NCBI RefSeq assembly: GCF_024363565.1
Contig: NZ_JAJEKE010000020.1
Coordinates: 1 to 64,000, forward strand
Origin: Lutispora saccharofermentans
GTDB lineage: Bacteria; Bacillota; Clostridia; Lutisporales; Lutisporaceae
Reading direction: 5' to 3'
Length of the DNA stretch: 64,000 bases
Shown: in pieces, positions 8,653 through 16,964 of the stretch
Layout of the letters: every line of letters begins with the position of its first letter
Numbering within the stretch: position 1 is the stretch's first letter
Notes under the pieces: model-generated
Databases searched by the model: none
What the model was told of the DNA's origin: nothing
Seen by the model: the letters and a program-made list of their open reading frames with translations, nothing else
Program-made: the position numbers and the translations under genes

Positions 8653-8778
8653 TTACTTTACCAAAATTTCCGGCGTCTCTACCTCCTCCAATAATCCCCA
8701 AACGCATGCTAATGCAACACTCGTTTGTGCTGCCATAATAGCAAGCACTGCAAGCAACAACGCTAACATTTTACGCAT
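8653..8778 (-). CDS. agrD: AgrD-type cyclic thiolactone autoinducer precursor
   Basis: This 41-residue peptide has an amphipathic/hydrophobic N-terminus (MRKMLALLLAVLAIMAAQ) and the segment ACVWGLLEEVETPEILVK. This matches the AgrD plan: a Cys opening the thiolactone ring, hydrophobic ring residues, then an acidic tail with the conserved E-x-P (compare DEVEVPKEL in Staphylococcus aureus AgrD). Counting from the proline, the ring could be CVWGLL or CVWGL. AAGGAG lies 10 nt before the ATG, and the gene overlaps the end of agrB by 8 nt, implying coupled translation. AgrB would cyclise and cut it, and the product would signal through AgrC/AgrA encoded just upstream. Confidence 0.88.
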   Translation of the reverse strand: MRKMLALLLAVLAIMAAQTSVALACVWGLLEEVETPEILVK

Positions 8779-9352
8779 ATGAGCTCCGCTCCTTTCCAAA
8801 TATTTTATATGTTATTGGTAATACCAACAGTGACTCAAAAAACATGCTCACCACCATAACGCCGGATATATCTTCTGGCAAAAGACAGGATGCTGCAAAA
8901 ATTATTACAACTATTAGAATTGAATCTGCTTTTAAATCTGCTTTGAGCTTATATGATTTGATCGGTTTTTTCCTTGTATCCGATGGAGAATATAATGCAA
9001 TAATAATAAATGTGATTATAAACAGGGCAATATTATAATTTCTATCCAGATAAGGGGAAAGATAAGCCGGACTATATATTATTATCATAGATGATATTAT
9101 ACAAGCTATTCCTCGTTCTGCATGAATACCTCCGGCAAAAGTTCTCAAAGAACCGAAGCATATATAGGCTATGATAGCATACTTGAGAATCCCCAGCATA
9201 TAGGCAACAATAAATATTATAGGAATTTTATATGCGTTTATCAAAAAAACTTTTATCCCATATCTGATGGTTTCTATTTTTATGCTGTCCATTTCTTCCA
9301 TGTGAGCTACAATAAAATCCTCTATTTTTTTAGCTAAAGCATCAATTATCAT
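8771..9352 (-). CDS. agrB: AgrB accessory gene regulator, peptide-processing membrane protease
   Basis: AgrB is the integral-membrane cysteine endopeptidase that removes the AgrD tail and closes the thiolactone. The protein has several membrane helices and the family motif RTFAGGIHAERGIAC, with catalytic His and Cys. Starting at the ATG at 9352, these are His77 and Cys84, the same numbers as in S. aureus AgrB, and the length is 193 residues. AGGTGATG lies just upstream of that start. An open frame extends back to 9439, but without a ribosome site and through a conserved leader-like sequence, so the longer form is disfavoured. It overlaps agrD by 8 nt and follows agrC. Confidence 0.9.
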   Translation of the reverse strand: MIIDALAKKIEDFIVAHMEEMDSIKIETIRYGIKVFLINAYKIPIIFIVAYMLGILKYAIIAYICFGSLRTFAGGIHAERGIACIISSMIIIYSPAYLSPYLDRNYNIALFIITFIIIALYSPSDTRKKPIKSYKLKADLKADSILIVVIIFAASCLLPEDISGVMVVSMFFESLLVLPITYKIFGKERSSYA

Positions 9353-9387
9353 ACTCATCACCTGATTTAAATATAACAGAATAAAAT

Positions 9388-9442
9388 AAAAAGTCCATAT
9401 GCATAGGACAAGAGGTAGCTTTTTAAGTACAAGATGCATTTT
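9388..9442 (-). repeat. Conserved leader-like sequence, copy upstream of agrB
   Basis: This is the partner of 4801-4855. It lies between agrC and agrB, directly upstream of the agrB start. The minus strand contains TTGTCC, 17 bases, then TATTTT, a possible weak promoter for agrBD. The other copy lacks a good -10, so the promoter reading is tentative. Confidence 0.5.
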
Positions 9443-9454
9443 GTCGAAAAAGTA

Positions 9455-10720
9455 TCAGTTGAATTTTTTAATTATCAGCTCCTGGATATAATACTTTTCC
9501 TCTATTATAGTGTTATTAAGCATCAAACCATACTTCCTTAATATGCTGTTTACTGTCCTTAATCCTATTCCGCTGCCTTTTTTGCCATGATTGGGGTCAT
9601 AGGAATTCTTGATGATGGTTATATAATATTGGTCATCTTCAAACATGCAAAGCTCTATATATTTCTCCTTCGTTAATCCTGCCGCCTCTATGGAGTTATC
9701 TAAGAATACTCCCAGTATCTCACATAAATCCGATATATTTACTTTAACTCCTCTCAAATCTGTTGTTATTTCTAGATTCAGATTCAGCGACAGTGCCTCT
9801 ATCCTGCCTAGTTTGGAGGATAAAAGGCTCTTTACCCCAGGGTGGGCTATCTTATATAAAGATGCTATGTTGCTTTTCTCAATACCCCTTTGCCTTTCAA
9901 TTACACTGCTGAAGTGCTCCTTTAATCCTTCCATATCATTTTCCTCGATAAAGGCTGATGCAGCTTGAATAATATTATATGTATTATGCCTGACCCTTCT
10001 ATACTCATCTATAAGTTCATCTGCCATATTTATATATACCTTTAGCTGTTTATTTTCCTGCTCATTCACCACTAAATTGCTATAAATCCCATATACTGCC
10101 ATAGTAAGTATAAAATAAGCTGAGGTTATGAATATGTTCATGAGCATCAATCTCTTACCTATTAACTCGATATATTTGTTGTAAACCAATATATTAAAGG
10201 CAGTTACTATGAAGGTCATTAACGCAAAAGCTATATAGGCTGCATTTTTATTTGTTTCATTAACTATTTTTTTCTTATATAATAGGGCTTTTATGAATAT
10301 TATTTGGACATAAGATAAGTAAGATATTACAAGATTTGTTAACAATACATATATAATATTTGTTTGAAGTATTTTCATTTCATAACCTAGCATCTTAATA
10401 AGGATAAAAGCAAGAAGCGAATCGTTTATCAAAGCAACCGTATATATTATGATTGTATAATAAGCAGATTTCAGTATGTCCTTAATCAGTATAAAATAAG
10501 TGGTCAATACGATAACAACTACCATCGCTATCATTTTTAATGGCAAGATTACATTATCATTATACCCATAGCTCTTTATCATGGCTGTTAGAAAAGCAGT
10601 ACAGATGATATAAAAAGCTGCTTTAATTCTATTAAATCTTATACCTGATAAACGTACTATTGATATATAAGACAAAACAGCCATTATAAAACACATAAGG
10701 AAGTTAACTTCCAAAAGCAT
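9455..10720 (-). CDS. agrC: AgrC-like sensor histidine kinase (GHKL type)
   Basis: A receptor kinase for the AgrD-derived peptide is expected here. Residues 1 to about 205 form six or so membrane helices. The cytoplasmic part has the phosphoacceptor region RRVRHNTYNIIQ and a HATPase_c_5 domain with N-box FLDNSIEAA and glycine loop KKGSGIGLRTVN, as in AgrC/ComD/GraS-like quorum kinases. The ATG at 10720 is preceded by AAAGGAG at 8 nt and overlaps the agrA end by 17 nt; an upstream in-frame start at 10768 lacks this. Its position between agrA and agrB supports the assignment. Confidence 0.88.
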   Translation of the reverse strand: MLLEVNFLMCFIMAVLSYISIVRLSGIRFNRIKAAFYIICTAFLTAMIKSYGYNDNVILPLKMIAMVVVIVLTTYFILIKDILKSAYYTIIIYTVALINDSLLAFILIKMLGYEMKILQTNIIYVLLTNLVISYLSYVQIIFIKALLYKKKIVNETNKNAAYIAFALMTFIVTAFNILVYNKYIELIGKRLMLMNIFITSAYFILTMAVYGIYSNLVVNEQENKQLKVYINMADELIDEYRRVRHNTYNIIQAASAFIEENDMEGLKEHFSSVIERQRGIEKSNIASLYKIAHPGVKSLLSSKLGRIEALSLNLNLEITTDLRGVKVNISDLCEILGVFLDNSIEAAGLTKEKYIELCMFEDDQYYITIIKNSYDPNHGKKGSGIGLRTVNSILRKYGLMLNNTIIEEKYYIQELIIKKFN

Positions 10721-11441
10721 CGATAATCTCCTTTCTATGGTTTCTGGAGAGAGGGCAGCGGTCTCCATTAGACATTATGATATCCATATTATCTATGCCC
10801 TGCACTTTGTTGATGTTTACCATATAAGATTTATGGCAGTCCATTATGATATCATTCCCCATACGGGACAGCTTGTCCCGGACATCCTTCAAAGTGCAAA
10901 TAAAGCTTATCTTTCCTGTTTCTGTATGGATAATTATTTTGTTCTTGATGACCTCCAAATATATTATATCTTCTACATTTACCCTATACTGCCTGCAGCC
11001 GGATTTTATGCTTAAGGTATTATTCTTTTGATGATTGTCATCCTCAATAGCCTTCCTCTTTTTCTCAAGTTCACAAATTGACTCCAGACATTGTCTTATA
11101 TCCTCCGGCTTCAGAGGCTTCACTAAATAATCCATTACACGCAGCTTATATTTATATGTCAAAAAAGCAAATTCCTGGTGAGCTGTGATAAATACTATAT
11201 AGGAGGAGGCATCCCTATCCCTTATGAGTCTGGCTATGTCAATTCCATTTACAGATGTGTCTAATTCTATATCTATGAGATAAACTGAGGTGGTATCATT
11301 ATGCTTGATATAATTCAATATTCTATCGGGTTTTGTTTCTGAAAGAACAATCCTGCCTAAATTTAGCTCTTTTATCATGGGTTCAATTACAGTCCTTATG
11401 CTTTTGGCCTCCATATCATCACATATGACAAAGTTAAGCAA
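10704..11441 (-). CDS. agrA: AgrA-like LytTR response regulator
   Basis: This 245-residue regulator has an N-terminal receiver (phosphoacceptor Asp57 in YLIDIEL, conserved Lys in DYLVKPL) and a C-terminal LytTR DNA-binding domain (YRVNVEDIIYLE and HKSYMVNINKV). It should be phosphorylated by the kinase encoded immediately downstream and activate the agr operon and possibly the peptide/lipoprotein genes. The start codon is TTG, with GGGGTG 6 nt upstream. It is the first gene of the agrACBD run, an order that differs from the staphylococcal BDCA order. Confidence 0.88.
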   Translation of the reverse strand: MLNFVICDDMEAKSIRTVIEPMIKELNLGRIVLSETKPDRILNYIKHNDTTSVYLIDIELDTSVNGIDIARLIRDRDASSYIVFITAHQEFAFLTYKYKLRVMDYLVKPLKPEDIRQCLESICELEKKRKAIEDDNHQKNNTLSIKSGCRQYRVNVEDIIYLEVIKNKIIIHTETGKISFICTLKDVRDKLSRMGNDIIMDCHKSYMVNINKVQGIDNMDIIMSNGDRCPLSRNHRKEIIDAFGS

Positions 11442-11500
11442 TTATCGCACCCCACATTATTTGCCCTTTAGAAATTTATTGAATATATTAGTAGATATTG

Positions 11501-11539
11501 GTTAAGAATAGTATACCAGAGCCAATAATACTTCTCAAC
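11501..11539. promoter_or_regulatory. Possible LytTR-type dyad upstream of agrA
   Basis: GTTAAGAATAGTAT and ATACTTCTCAAC form an imperfect inverted pair 60-100 bases before agrA. The right half read on the minus strand, AAAGTTGAG, fits the loose LytTR half-site pattern (two or three A/C bases, GTT, then purine and G/T). This suggests autoregulation, but short AT-rich matches arise by chance. Confidence 0.3.
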
Positions 11540-11667
11540 TTTTTACTAATTACGACATAAAAATACATGACGATTAAAAAAACTGAAATATATTTTTACC
11601 CGTTTCCGATTGACAAATGCAGCGGCGTATAGTAGCATTTGACTGACATTATTATTGGAGGTAGCCT

Positions 11668-12276
11668 ATGGCAAAGAAGAAGTATTATGGAGTGAGAAGC
11701 GAAGAGATCACAGGGGTGTTTGAAACCTGGGAAGAATGCAAAAGCAGCATTGAAGGAGTCCAGGGTGTAAAATACAAGTCCTTTCCTACCTTTGAGGAAG
11801 CCGATGCCTTTGCAAAGGGTATAGATATTTCAGAGATACATATGCAGCTCGCTGCAGAATCGGGCTCGGTAATTGCATATGCAGACGGGAGCTATGATGA
11901 CAACTTAAAAAGATACTCCTTCGGCTGTGTCATAATAACGCCTCAAGGAGATATTATTTGTGAAAGCGGCAGCAACGATGAACCGGAGGCAGTGGGAAGC
12001 AGAAATGTAGCAGGAGAGCTTATGGGCGTCATGTTCGTAATAAAATGGGCATATGGCAAAGGCTTCGATAAGATAATAATAAGGCATGATTATGAAGGAA
12101 TAGCAAAATGGTTCACAGGCCAATGGAAGGCTAATTCCTATTGTGCAAAAAAATATATTGAATATATGAACAGATATAGAAGTGTTATCAATATCTCTTT
12201 TGAAAAGGTTGCAGCCCATTCCGGTGATAAGTATAATGAAATGGCTGATGAATTGGCAAAGAAAGCACTTCATTAA
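11668..12276 (+). CDS. rnhA: Ribonuclease H with viroplasmin-type N-terminal domain
   Basis: This enzyme cuts the RNA strand of RNA/DNA hybrids. Residues 1-50 (KKYYGVRSEEITGVFETWEE) are the small caulimovirus viroplasmin/RNase HI N-terminal hybrid-binding domain. The catalytic domain follows, with Asp73 (YADGS), Glu117 (VAGEL), Asp141 (RHDYEG) and Asp194 (EMADELA), a complete active site. The start ATG follows GGAGG. It is a single-gene unit transcribed away from agrA, with a terminator at 12340-12370. No link to the peptide locus is apparent. Confidence 0.93.
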   Translation: MAKKKYYGVRSEEITGVFETWEECKSSIEGVQGVKYKSFPTFEEADAFAKGIDISEIHMQLAAESGSVIAYADGSYDDNLKRYSFGCVIITPQGDIICESGSNDEPEAVGSRNVAGELMGVMFVIKWAYGKGFDKIIIRHDYEGIAKWFTGQWKANSYCAKKYIEYMNRYRSVINISFEKVAAHSGDKYNEMADELAKKALH

Positions 12277-12339
12277 AAATATACCCTAACCTTTTCTCAT
12301 GTACATAGGAACACAAAATGAAGCATGGTTATTAGAAGA

Positions 12340-12370
12340 GGCAGTCAGCAGATTTTGCTGCCTGCCTTTG
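12340..12370 (+). terminator. Intrinsic terminator after rnhA
   Basis: GGCAG-TCAGCA, a short loop, then TGCTG-CCTGCC followed by TTTG form an imperfect stem about 65 bases after the rnhA stop. The T-run is short. Confidence 0.55.
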
Positions 12371-12555
12371 TATTTATATGTCAATATCTCCGGTTTCTTT
12401 CGCTAAGCAGCAAAGCAGCTATGGTCATATTCACAGATTTCTTAATCTTGAAAATTTTTTAATCAAGAAGTATAATGTTAAAAAAGTTCAAAAGAGATCA
12501 ATACGGAATATACCAGAGCAAAAGATACTGCGGCTGAATAGAGCTTTACAGGCGG

Positions 12556-14499
12556 GTGGTAATCAGTTTGAAGGTCGTGAAAAATCTAAAGCATCAAATA
12601 ATTCATGGAGGATTAGGTCAAATTTTTAGTTATCCCTTGAAGATTATATCTGCAGACGTTGCTTGGAAAAGACTCGCGCGAACGGTCTTGCCAGTTATGT
12701 TCGCTCTGCTCGTCATAGAAGGGCTTATTTGCTATTTCCGCTTTACGGAAGCACAAACACCCTCCGTAAAATATGGAGTATTAGATCTTGGGGAATGGAA
12801 TATGGACAAGGTGTTTGAAATTGCCGGTGAATGGGAGTTTTATTGGGACGATCTGCTGACCCATCAAGAAATCAAGGAAGGCAGCCAAGTTCCTATGTTC
12901 GTTAATGCACCAGATAAATGGAATCACTACGAGATTAACGGCAGCAGCCTGCCGGGAAAGGGTAGGGCAACTTACCGCATCCATGTGACAGGAGCGAAAG
13001 CAGGCATAAGACACGGACTGCGCATCCAGAGCATGGCTACTGCCTATAGATTATATATAAACGGTGCTCTCGTAGCACAAAATGGCAGCTTCGGGGATAC
13101 GGAATTTGCTCCAGCCTATGCCTATCGCCCCCAGCTTGGAGAGATTATTCCCAACAATAACAATTTTGATCTTGTTTTGCAGGTCAGCAACAATATCTAT
13201 GCGATAGGGGGAATGTGGGAGCCTATCATATTCGGGACTTACGAAAAGGTCTCAGCATTCGACAGGCGGATTTCCATTGTGGGAGCGTCTGCTATGACTA
13301 GTCTTATTATAACATGCCTTTTTTTCCTTATCTTCTTTGCAGCACAGCACAAGGAAAAGGATATGCTCATCCTTTCGAGTATCAGCATCTTGGTTTTACT
13401 GAGGTTTTTGACAATCGGCGATGCGGCGCTCATAGCGCTTCTCCCCAGAACGGCCATTGGGAGCGTGGGCCGCCTAGAATTCATGACATCGCCTTGGACA
13501 CAGTTTTTGCTGCTGTATTTCGTATATTGTGCTTATATAAATCTTGTGCCCAAGTGGCAGGTAATTACTTTGCTTGCCTACTCTATCGGCTTGTCACTGT
13601 TCATTTTGCTGTTTCCCTTTGATATCGTTACATCTGCCTATATGATGATTAATTATAATCTGTTATTGGTAATTGCAATAATCACAATTCATTATACACG
13701 TGCAGCGTGGCAGGGGCGAGAGGGCGCACCCCTGCTGCTTGGAGCGCTTTGCCTTATTCTTCTTTTGGTCTTCTACGAGCTGTTTTTCGAAGATATATCA
13801 ACAGGCTATTATCTATTGACAAATTTGCACTTTGAATATATGGCTTTTGTTTTTGCACAAGTAGCCGTCGTGGCGCTGCGCTACCGCCGGGCACAGGAGC
13901 TGGAAATAGCACATTTGAAGGAGCAGATACGGCCACATTTTATTCATAATTCCCTAACCTCCATCATCTCCATCTCCCGCACCGAACCGGACCGCGCACG
14001 GGAGCTACTGGTGGATTTCAGCAGCTATCTTCGAGGCTTTTATGATTACGATCAGGACGAGCAGGTCTGCTTTTCGCAGGAGCTGGAGCTAGTGCACGCC
14101 TATATTGCACTGGAGCAGGCCCGCTTCGGCGAAAAATTCCGGGTGGAATACTGTATCGAAGCAGAGGATTTTCTTCTCCCATCACTGGTCTTACAACCGT
14201 TGGTAGAGAATGCCTTTGTTCACGGGTTGCGCGAAAAGGATAACGGCGGCACGGTCACGATCTATGCCAGAAGAATGAAAAATGCCAAAGTATGCGTTGG
14301 TGTCCGCGATGATGGTATTGGCTTCTCCATAAAATCCATACCGTCACGCCGAGGCGTTGGCATCGAGAACATCAATCGCCGTCTGTCCAGACTTTACCGC
14401 ACTTCTCTTGTTTACCTTGCTCCTGAGGGCGGCGGATGCGAGGTCTATTTTGAAATCCCTTATAAGGAGACGATCAAGTATGAAGACTTGGCTTATTGA
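12556..14499 (+). CDS. 7TM-DISM sensor histidine kinase (LytS/His_kinase family)
   Basis: Layout: an N-terminal membrane anchor, an extracellular jelly-roll domain of the 7TMR-DISM type (starting near GEWEFYWDDLL, about residues 75-220), seven membrane helices (about 235-430), then the His_kinase domain with phosphoacceptor RPHFIHNSL and an ATPase domain (LVLQPLVENAFVHGL, GVGIENINRRL). The extracellular domain suggests sensing of a carbohydrate-like or other small ligand, but none can be named. The start is uncertain: the GTG at 12556 has no clear ribosome site and a TTG at 12568 is an alternative. It overlaps the response regulator gene by 20 nt. The base composition is visibly more GC-rich than in flanking genes, hinting at transfer. 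Confidence 0.85.
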   Translation: MVISLKVVKNLKHQIIHGGLGQIFSYPLKIISADVAWKRLARTVLPVMFALLVIEGLICYFRFTEAQTPSVKYGVLDLGEWNMDKVFEIAGEWEFYWDDLLTHQEIKEGSQVPMFVNAPDKWNHYEINGSSLPGKGRATYRIHVTGAKAGIRHGLRIQSMATAYRLYINGALVAQNGSFGDTEFAPAYAYRPQLGEIIPNNNNFDLVLQVSNNIYAIGGMWEPIIFGTYEKVSAFDRRISIVGASAMTSLIITCLFFLIFFAAQHKEKDMLILSSISILVLLRFLTIGDAALIALLPRTAIGSVGRLEFMTSPWTQFLLLYFVYCAYINLVPKWQVITLLAYSIGLSLFILLFPFDIVTSAYMMINYNLLLVIAIITIHYTRAAWQGREGAPLLLGALCLILLLVFYELFFEDISTGYYLLTNLHFEYMAFVFAQVAVVALRYRRAQELEIAHLKEQIRPHFIHNSLTSIISISRTEPDRARELLVDFSSYLRGFYDYDQDEQVCFSQELELVHAYIALEQARFGEKFRVEYCIEAEDFLLPSLVLQPLVENAFVHGLREKDNGGTVTIYARRMKNAKVCVGVRDDGIGFSIKSIPSRRGVGIENINRRLSRLYRTSLVYLAPEGGGCEVYFEIPYKETIKYEDLAY

Positions 14500-15586
14500 C
14501 GATGAGCAGCCTTGCCTGGATGAATTGGCTTGGATGCTGGAACAATACCCTGATTTAAAGCTTATGGGCATGGACACCGACCCGGTAAAAGCTCTCGCTT
14601 CCATCGCGAAGCACTCACCGGATGCGGTATTTCTGGACATCGATATGCCAAAGATCGATGGCCTTGAACTGGCACTGCGTATACAGGAGCAGTGCTCCGG
14701 CGTCATTGTGATATTCGTCACGGCTCATGCCCAATACGCATTGGATGCTTTCAAGACGCATCCGCTGGACTTTTTATTGAAGCCTGTTAGGCGTGCAAGA
14801 CTGGACGACTGTGTTGCTCACCTGCGTAAACATTACGCATTGCTGCATCCTGGAAGAACGATACAGTATTCACCTACGCTCCGCTGCTTCGGCGTTTTTG
14901 AACTTATCTGTGAAAATGAGGTCAAATGGGGTACTCGCAGAGTAAGAGAGCTGTTTCTTTATCTGATCGGACGGAACGGCTCGCCTGCTTCAAAGCAGGA
15001 GCTGCTAGACGCTCTGTTTGGCGGCCAGAGTGACAAAAGCACAGTACACAACCTATACATGACTATTTACCGGCTCAAAAGCCTGCTGTATACCTTAGAC
15101 TCTGAACGCAAACTGATTCGCTTGACTGAGGACAACAGACTCAACATTGCACCGGGTGTCTGCGATTTTACGGACTTTATGCGCTTTGGACAGGAAAACG
15201 CCATCATAACCGGAGAAAACGCAGCGGAAGCGGCACACATGCTCGGCCTTTGCCGGGGACCATATCTAGAGAAGGAGAGCTTCGAGTGGACAGGAGAGGT
15301 CGCTAATGAAATTGAAACCGAATACGAACGCATCTCCTTAGGGCTCGGCAGCTACTATATCTCTAAAGGCTGCTTGCAGGAGGCAGAGCACATTATTGAA
15401 TCGCTGCTGCTGCGCAATGAGCTGTGTGAGGAAGCCCACACTCTACTATTGGATTTAACTTTGAGGTTGGGTAACCGCGACGCCTATCTTAGGTACTATG
15501 AGCAATATGCCCGCATGCTAAAAAAAGAACTGCGCCTGCAACCAGCCGCTCGCTACCGCGAGCAATACTACCGCCTGAAACATTAA
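14480..15586 (+). CDS. Response regulator with winged-helix/BTAD (SARP-like) output
   Basis: This 368-residue regulator has a receiver domain (Asp53 in FLDIDMP, Lys in DFLLKPV), then a winged-helix segment (WGTRRVRELFLYLIGRNG) and a bacterial transcriptional activator domain made of TPR-like helices (FTDFMRFGQENA to the C-terminus). The start at 14480 has AAGGAG 10 nt upstream and lies inside the kinase gene end. An in-frame open extension to 14357 is a shadow of the kinase gene. Receiver-BTAD regulators paired with 7TM-DISM kinases are known in Bacillota. No target gene is obvious, since the downstream operon is convergent. Confidence 0.87.
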   Translation: MKTWLIDDEQPCLDELAWMLEQYPDLKLMGMDTDPVKALASIAKHSPDAVFLDIDMPKIDGLELALRIQEQCSGVIVIFVTAHAQYALDAFKTHPLDFLLKPVRRARLDDCVAHLRKHYALLHPGRTIQYSPTLRCFGVFELICENEVKWGTRRVRELFLYLIGRNGSPASKQELLDALFGGQSDKSTVHNLYMTIYRLKSLLYTLDSERKLIRLTEDNRLNIAPGVCDFTDFMRFGQENAIITGENAAEAAHMLGLCRGPYLEKESFEWTGEVANEIETEYERISLGLGSYYISKGCLQEAEHIIESLLLRNELCEEAHTLLLDLTLRLGNRDAYLRYYEQYARMLKKELRLQPAARYREQYYRLKH

Positions 15587-15592
15587 AAAATA

Positions 15593-15616
15593 CCCCGGCT
15601 ATGCCGGGGCATTTTC
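15593..15616. terminator. Bidirectional terminator between convergent operons
   Basis: CCCCGGC TAT GCCGGGG is followed by CATTTTC on the plus strand and by TATTTTTT on the minus strand. It ends both the two-component operon and the thl-ctfAB operon. Confidence 0.9.
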
Positions 15617-15626
15617 TCGTCTGGAC

Positions 15627-16286
15627 CTATATTTCCATCTTTTTTAAATCCTCAGAAATAATTAATTTTGCCTCAGTTGCATTCTGAACTTCTTCAACAG
15701 TAAATTCAGGGTTTATCTCTTTTAGAACAAGCCCTTTGTCTGTAACCTCCATTACTCCCATCTCTGTTATGATCAGATCAACACATTTCACCGCTGTCAG
15801 AGGCAATTTACATCCTTTAAGTATCTTATGGCTTCCCTTTGCCGTATGATTCATGGCAACGATTACTTTCTTTGCCCCCGTAACGAGATCCATGGCTCCG
15901 CCCATTCCCGGAACCATTTTGCCGGGCACCATCCAGTTTGCAAGATTGCCCTTTTCGTCTACCTCAAGAGCTCCCAGTACCGTAACGTCTACATGTCCGC
16001 CTCTTATTATGAGGAAGGAATCCGCGCTGTCAAAAAATGTTCCTCCGGGATTTATAGTTGCATATTGTGCTCCCGCATTTACCAGATCCGGATCTTCCTC
16101 TCCTTCTTTAGGTGCAGGCCCCATTCCGACAAATCCATTTTCCGACTGAAGTGTTATTTCAATGCCTTCGGGAATAAAATTGGCAACAAGGGTGGGAAGC
16201 CCAATTCCAAGGTTTACTACATCGCCGTCTTTTAATTCTTTCGCTACTCTTCTTGCAATAAATTCCTTTTCCATGTTTTTATCCAT
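15627..16286 (-). CDS. ctfB: Acetoacetate/butyrate CoA-transferase, beta subunit
   Basis: Subunit B of a 3-oxoacid CoA-transferase moves CoA between an acyl-CoA and acetoacetate or butyrate/acetate. The catalytic glutamate is Glu49 in [11 protein letters not shown], and [23 protein letters not shown] is typical of the family (shown here only as a landmark near residue 130). Its ATG at 16286 shares a base with the ctfA stop (TGATG), with GGGGGT upstream, so the two subunits are translationally coupled. A GTG three bases earlier is less likely. With thiolase it forms a short-chain ketoacid operon. Confidence 0.93.
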   Translation of the reverse strand: MDKNMEKEFIARRVAKELKDGDVVNLGIGLPTLVANFIPEGIEITLQSENGFVGMGPAPKEGEEDPDLVNAGAQYATINPGGTFFDSADSFLIIRGGHVDVTVLGALEVDEKGNLANWMVPGKMVPGMGGAMDLVTGAKKVIVAMNHTAKGSHKILKGCKLPLTAVKCVDLIITEMGVMEVTDKGLVLKEINPEFTVEEVQNATEAKLIISEDLKKMEI

Positions 16287-16939
16287 CACTTATTACCCCC
16301 TACTACATAATCTACAAATAATCCCGGAGTCATAACATCATCCGGATCGATCTCGCCGACTTCAACTATCTCATCTGCTTCAACAATTACCAAATCAGCG
16401 GCTGCAGCCATCAATGGATTGAAATTTCTTGTAGCTTTTCTATATCTTATATTGCCCTTTTTATCTACCTTTGCTCCAACTATAAGCGCCACATCAGCCT
16501 TAAGAGGTTTTTCCAGCAAATATTCTTTCCCATCAACTTCAATTATTGTCTTTCCCTCTGCTACTACTGTTCCGAGCCCTGTCGGCGTTAATATCCCGCC
16601 CAGGCCTGCGCCGGCTGCCCTGATCCGCTCTGCTAAAGTCCCCTGGGGTACCAATTCGACCTCCAGTTCACCTGCATTCATTTGATTCCCGGTTTCCTTA
16701 TTGGTCCCTATATGGGATGCTATCAATTTTTTGACCTGTTTATTTACAATAAGCTTTCCTATGCCAATATCGGGAAAAGCAGTATCATTTGCAATCAGCG
16801 TTATATCTTTAACCCCTTTTTCAACTATCGCATCAACAATTCTAAAAGGATTTTTGCATCCTAAAAAACCGCCGACCATTATTGTCATGCCATCATGGAT
16901 CATATTTACAGCATCATCTATAGAAATCAACTTATTCAT
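16286..16939 (-). CDS. ctfA: Acetoacetate/butyrate CoA-transferase, alpha subunit
   Basis: Subunit A of the heterodimeric CoA-transferase, 217 residues. It opens with [24 protein letters not shown], whose glycine-rich GGFLG belongs to the CoA-binding fold (landmark only), and has [15 protein letters not shown] near the middle. GAGGAGG precedes the ATG. It lies 25 nt downstream of thl and 1 nt overlaps ctfB, so thl-ctfA-ctfB is one transcription unit driven from the sigma-54 promoter at 18228-18243. The substrate pair cannot be settled from sequence. Confidence 0.93.
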   Translation of the reverse strand: MNKLISIDDAVNMIHDGMTIMVGGFLGCKNPFRIVDAIVEKGVKDITLIANDTAFPDIGIGKLIVNKQVKKLIASHIGTNKETGNQMNAGELEVELVPQGTLAERIRAAGAGLGGILTPTGLGTVVAEGKTIIEVDGKEYLLEKPLKADVALIVGAKVDKKGNIRYRKATRNFNPLMAAAADLVIVEADEIVEVGEIDPDDVMTPGLFVDYVVGGNK

Positions 16940-16964
16940 TATATATACCTCCTCATATTGCTAT

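Noticed and set aside
9353..9439. 29-residue N-terminal extension of AgrB
   Set aside because: No ribosome site at the upstream ATG; the internal start gives His77/Cys84 numbering and normal length; the equivalent frame is closed in the other copy of the leader.
11610..11640. TTGACA near the rnhA start as a promoter
   Set aside because: The only TATA-like hexamer follows after 12 bases and the one at correct spacing (TAGCAT) is poor; not listed as a feature.
12378..12629. 83-codon open frame before the 7TM-DISM kinase
   Set aside because: No ribosome site, no recognisable family, polar low-information sequence, and it overlaps the kinase start; treated as chance.
14357..14479. 41-codon N-terminal extension of the BTAD response regulator
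   Set aside because: It is an alternative frame of the kinase gene; the receiver begins properly at 14480 behind AAGGAG.
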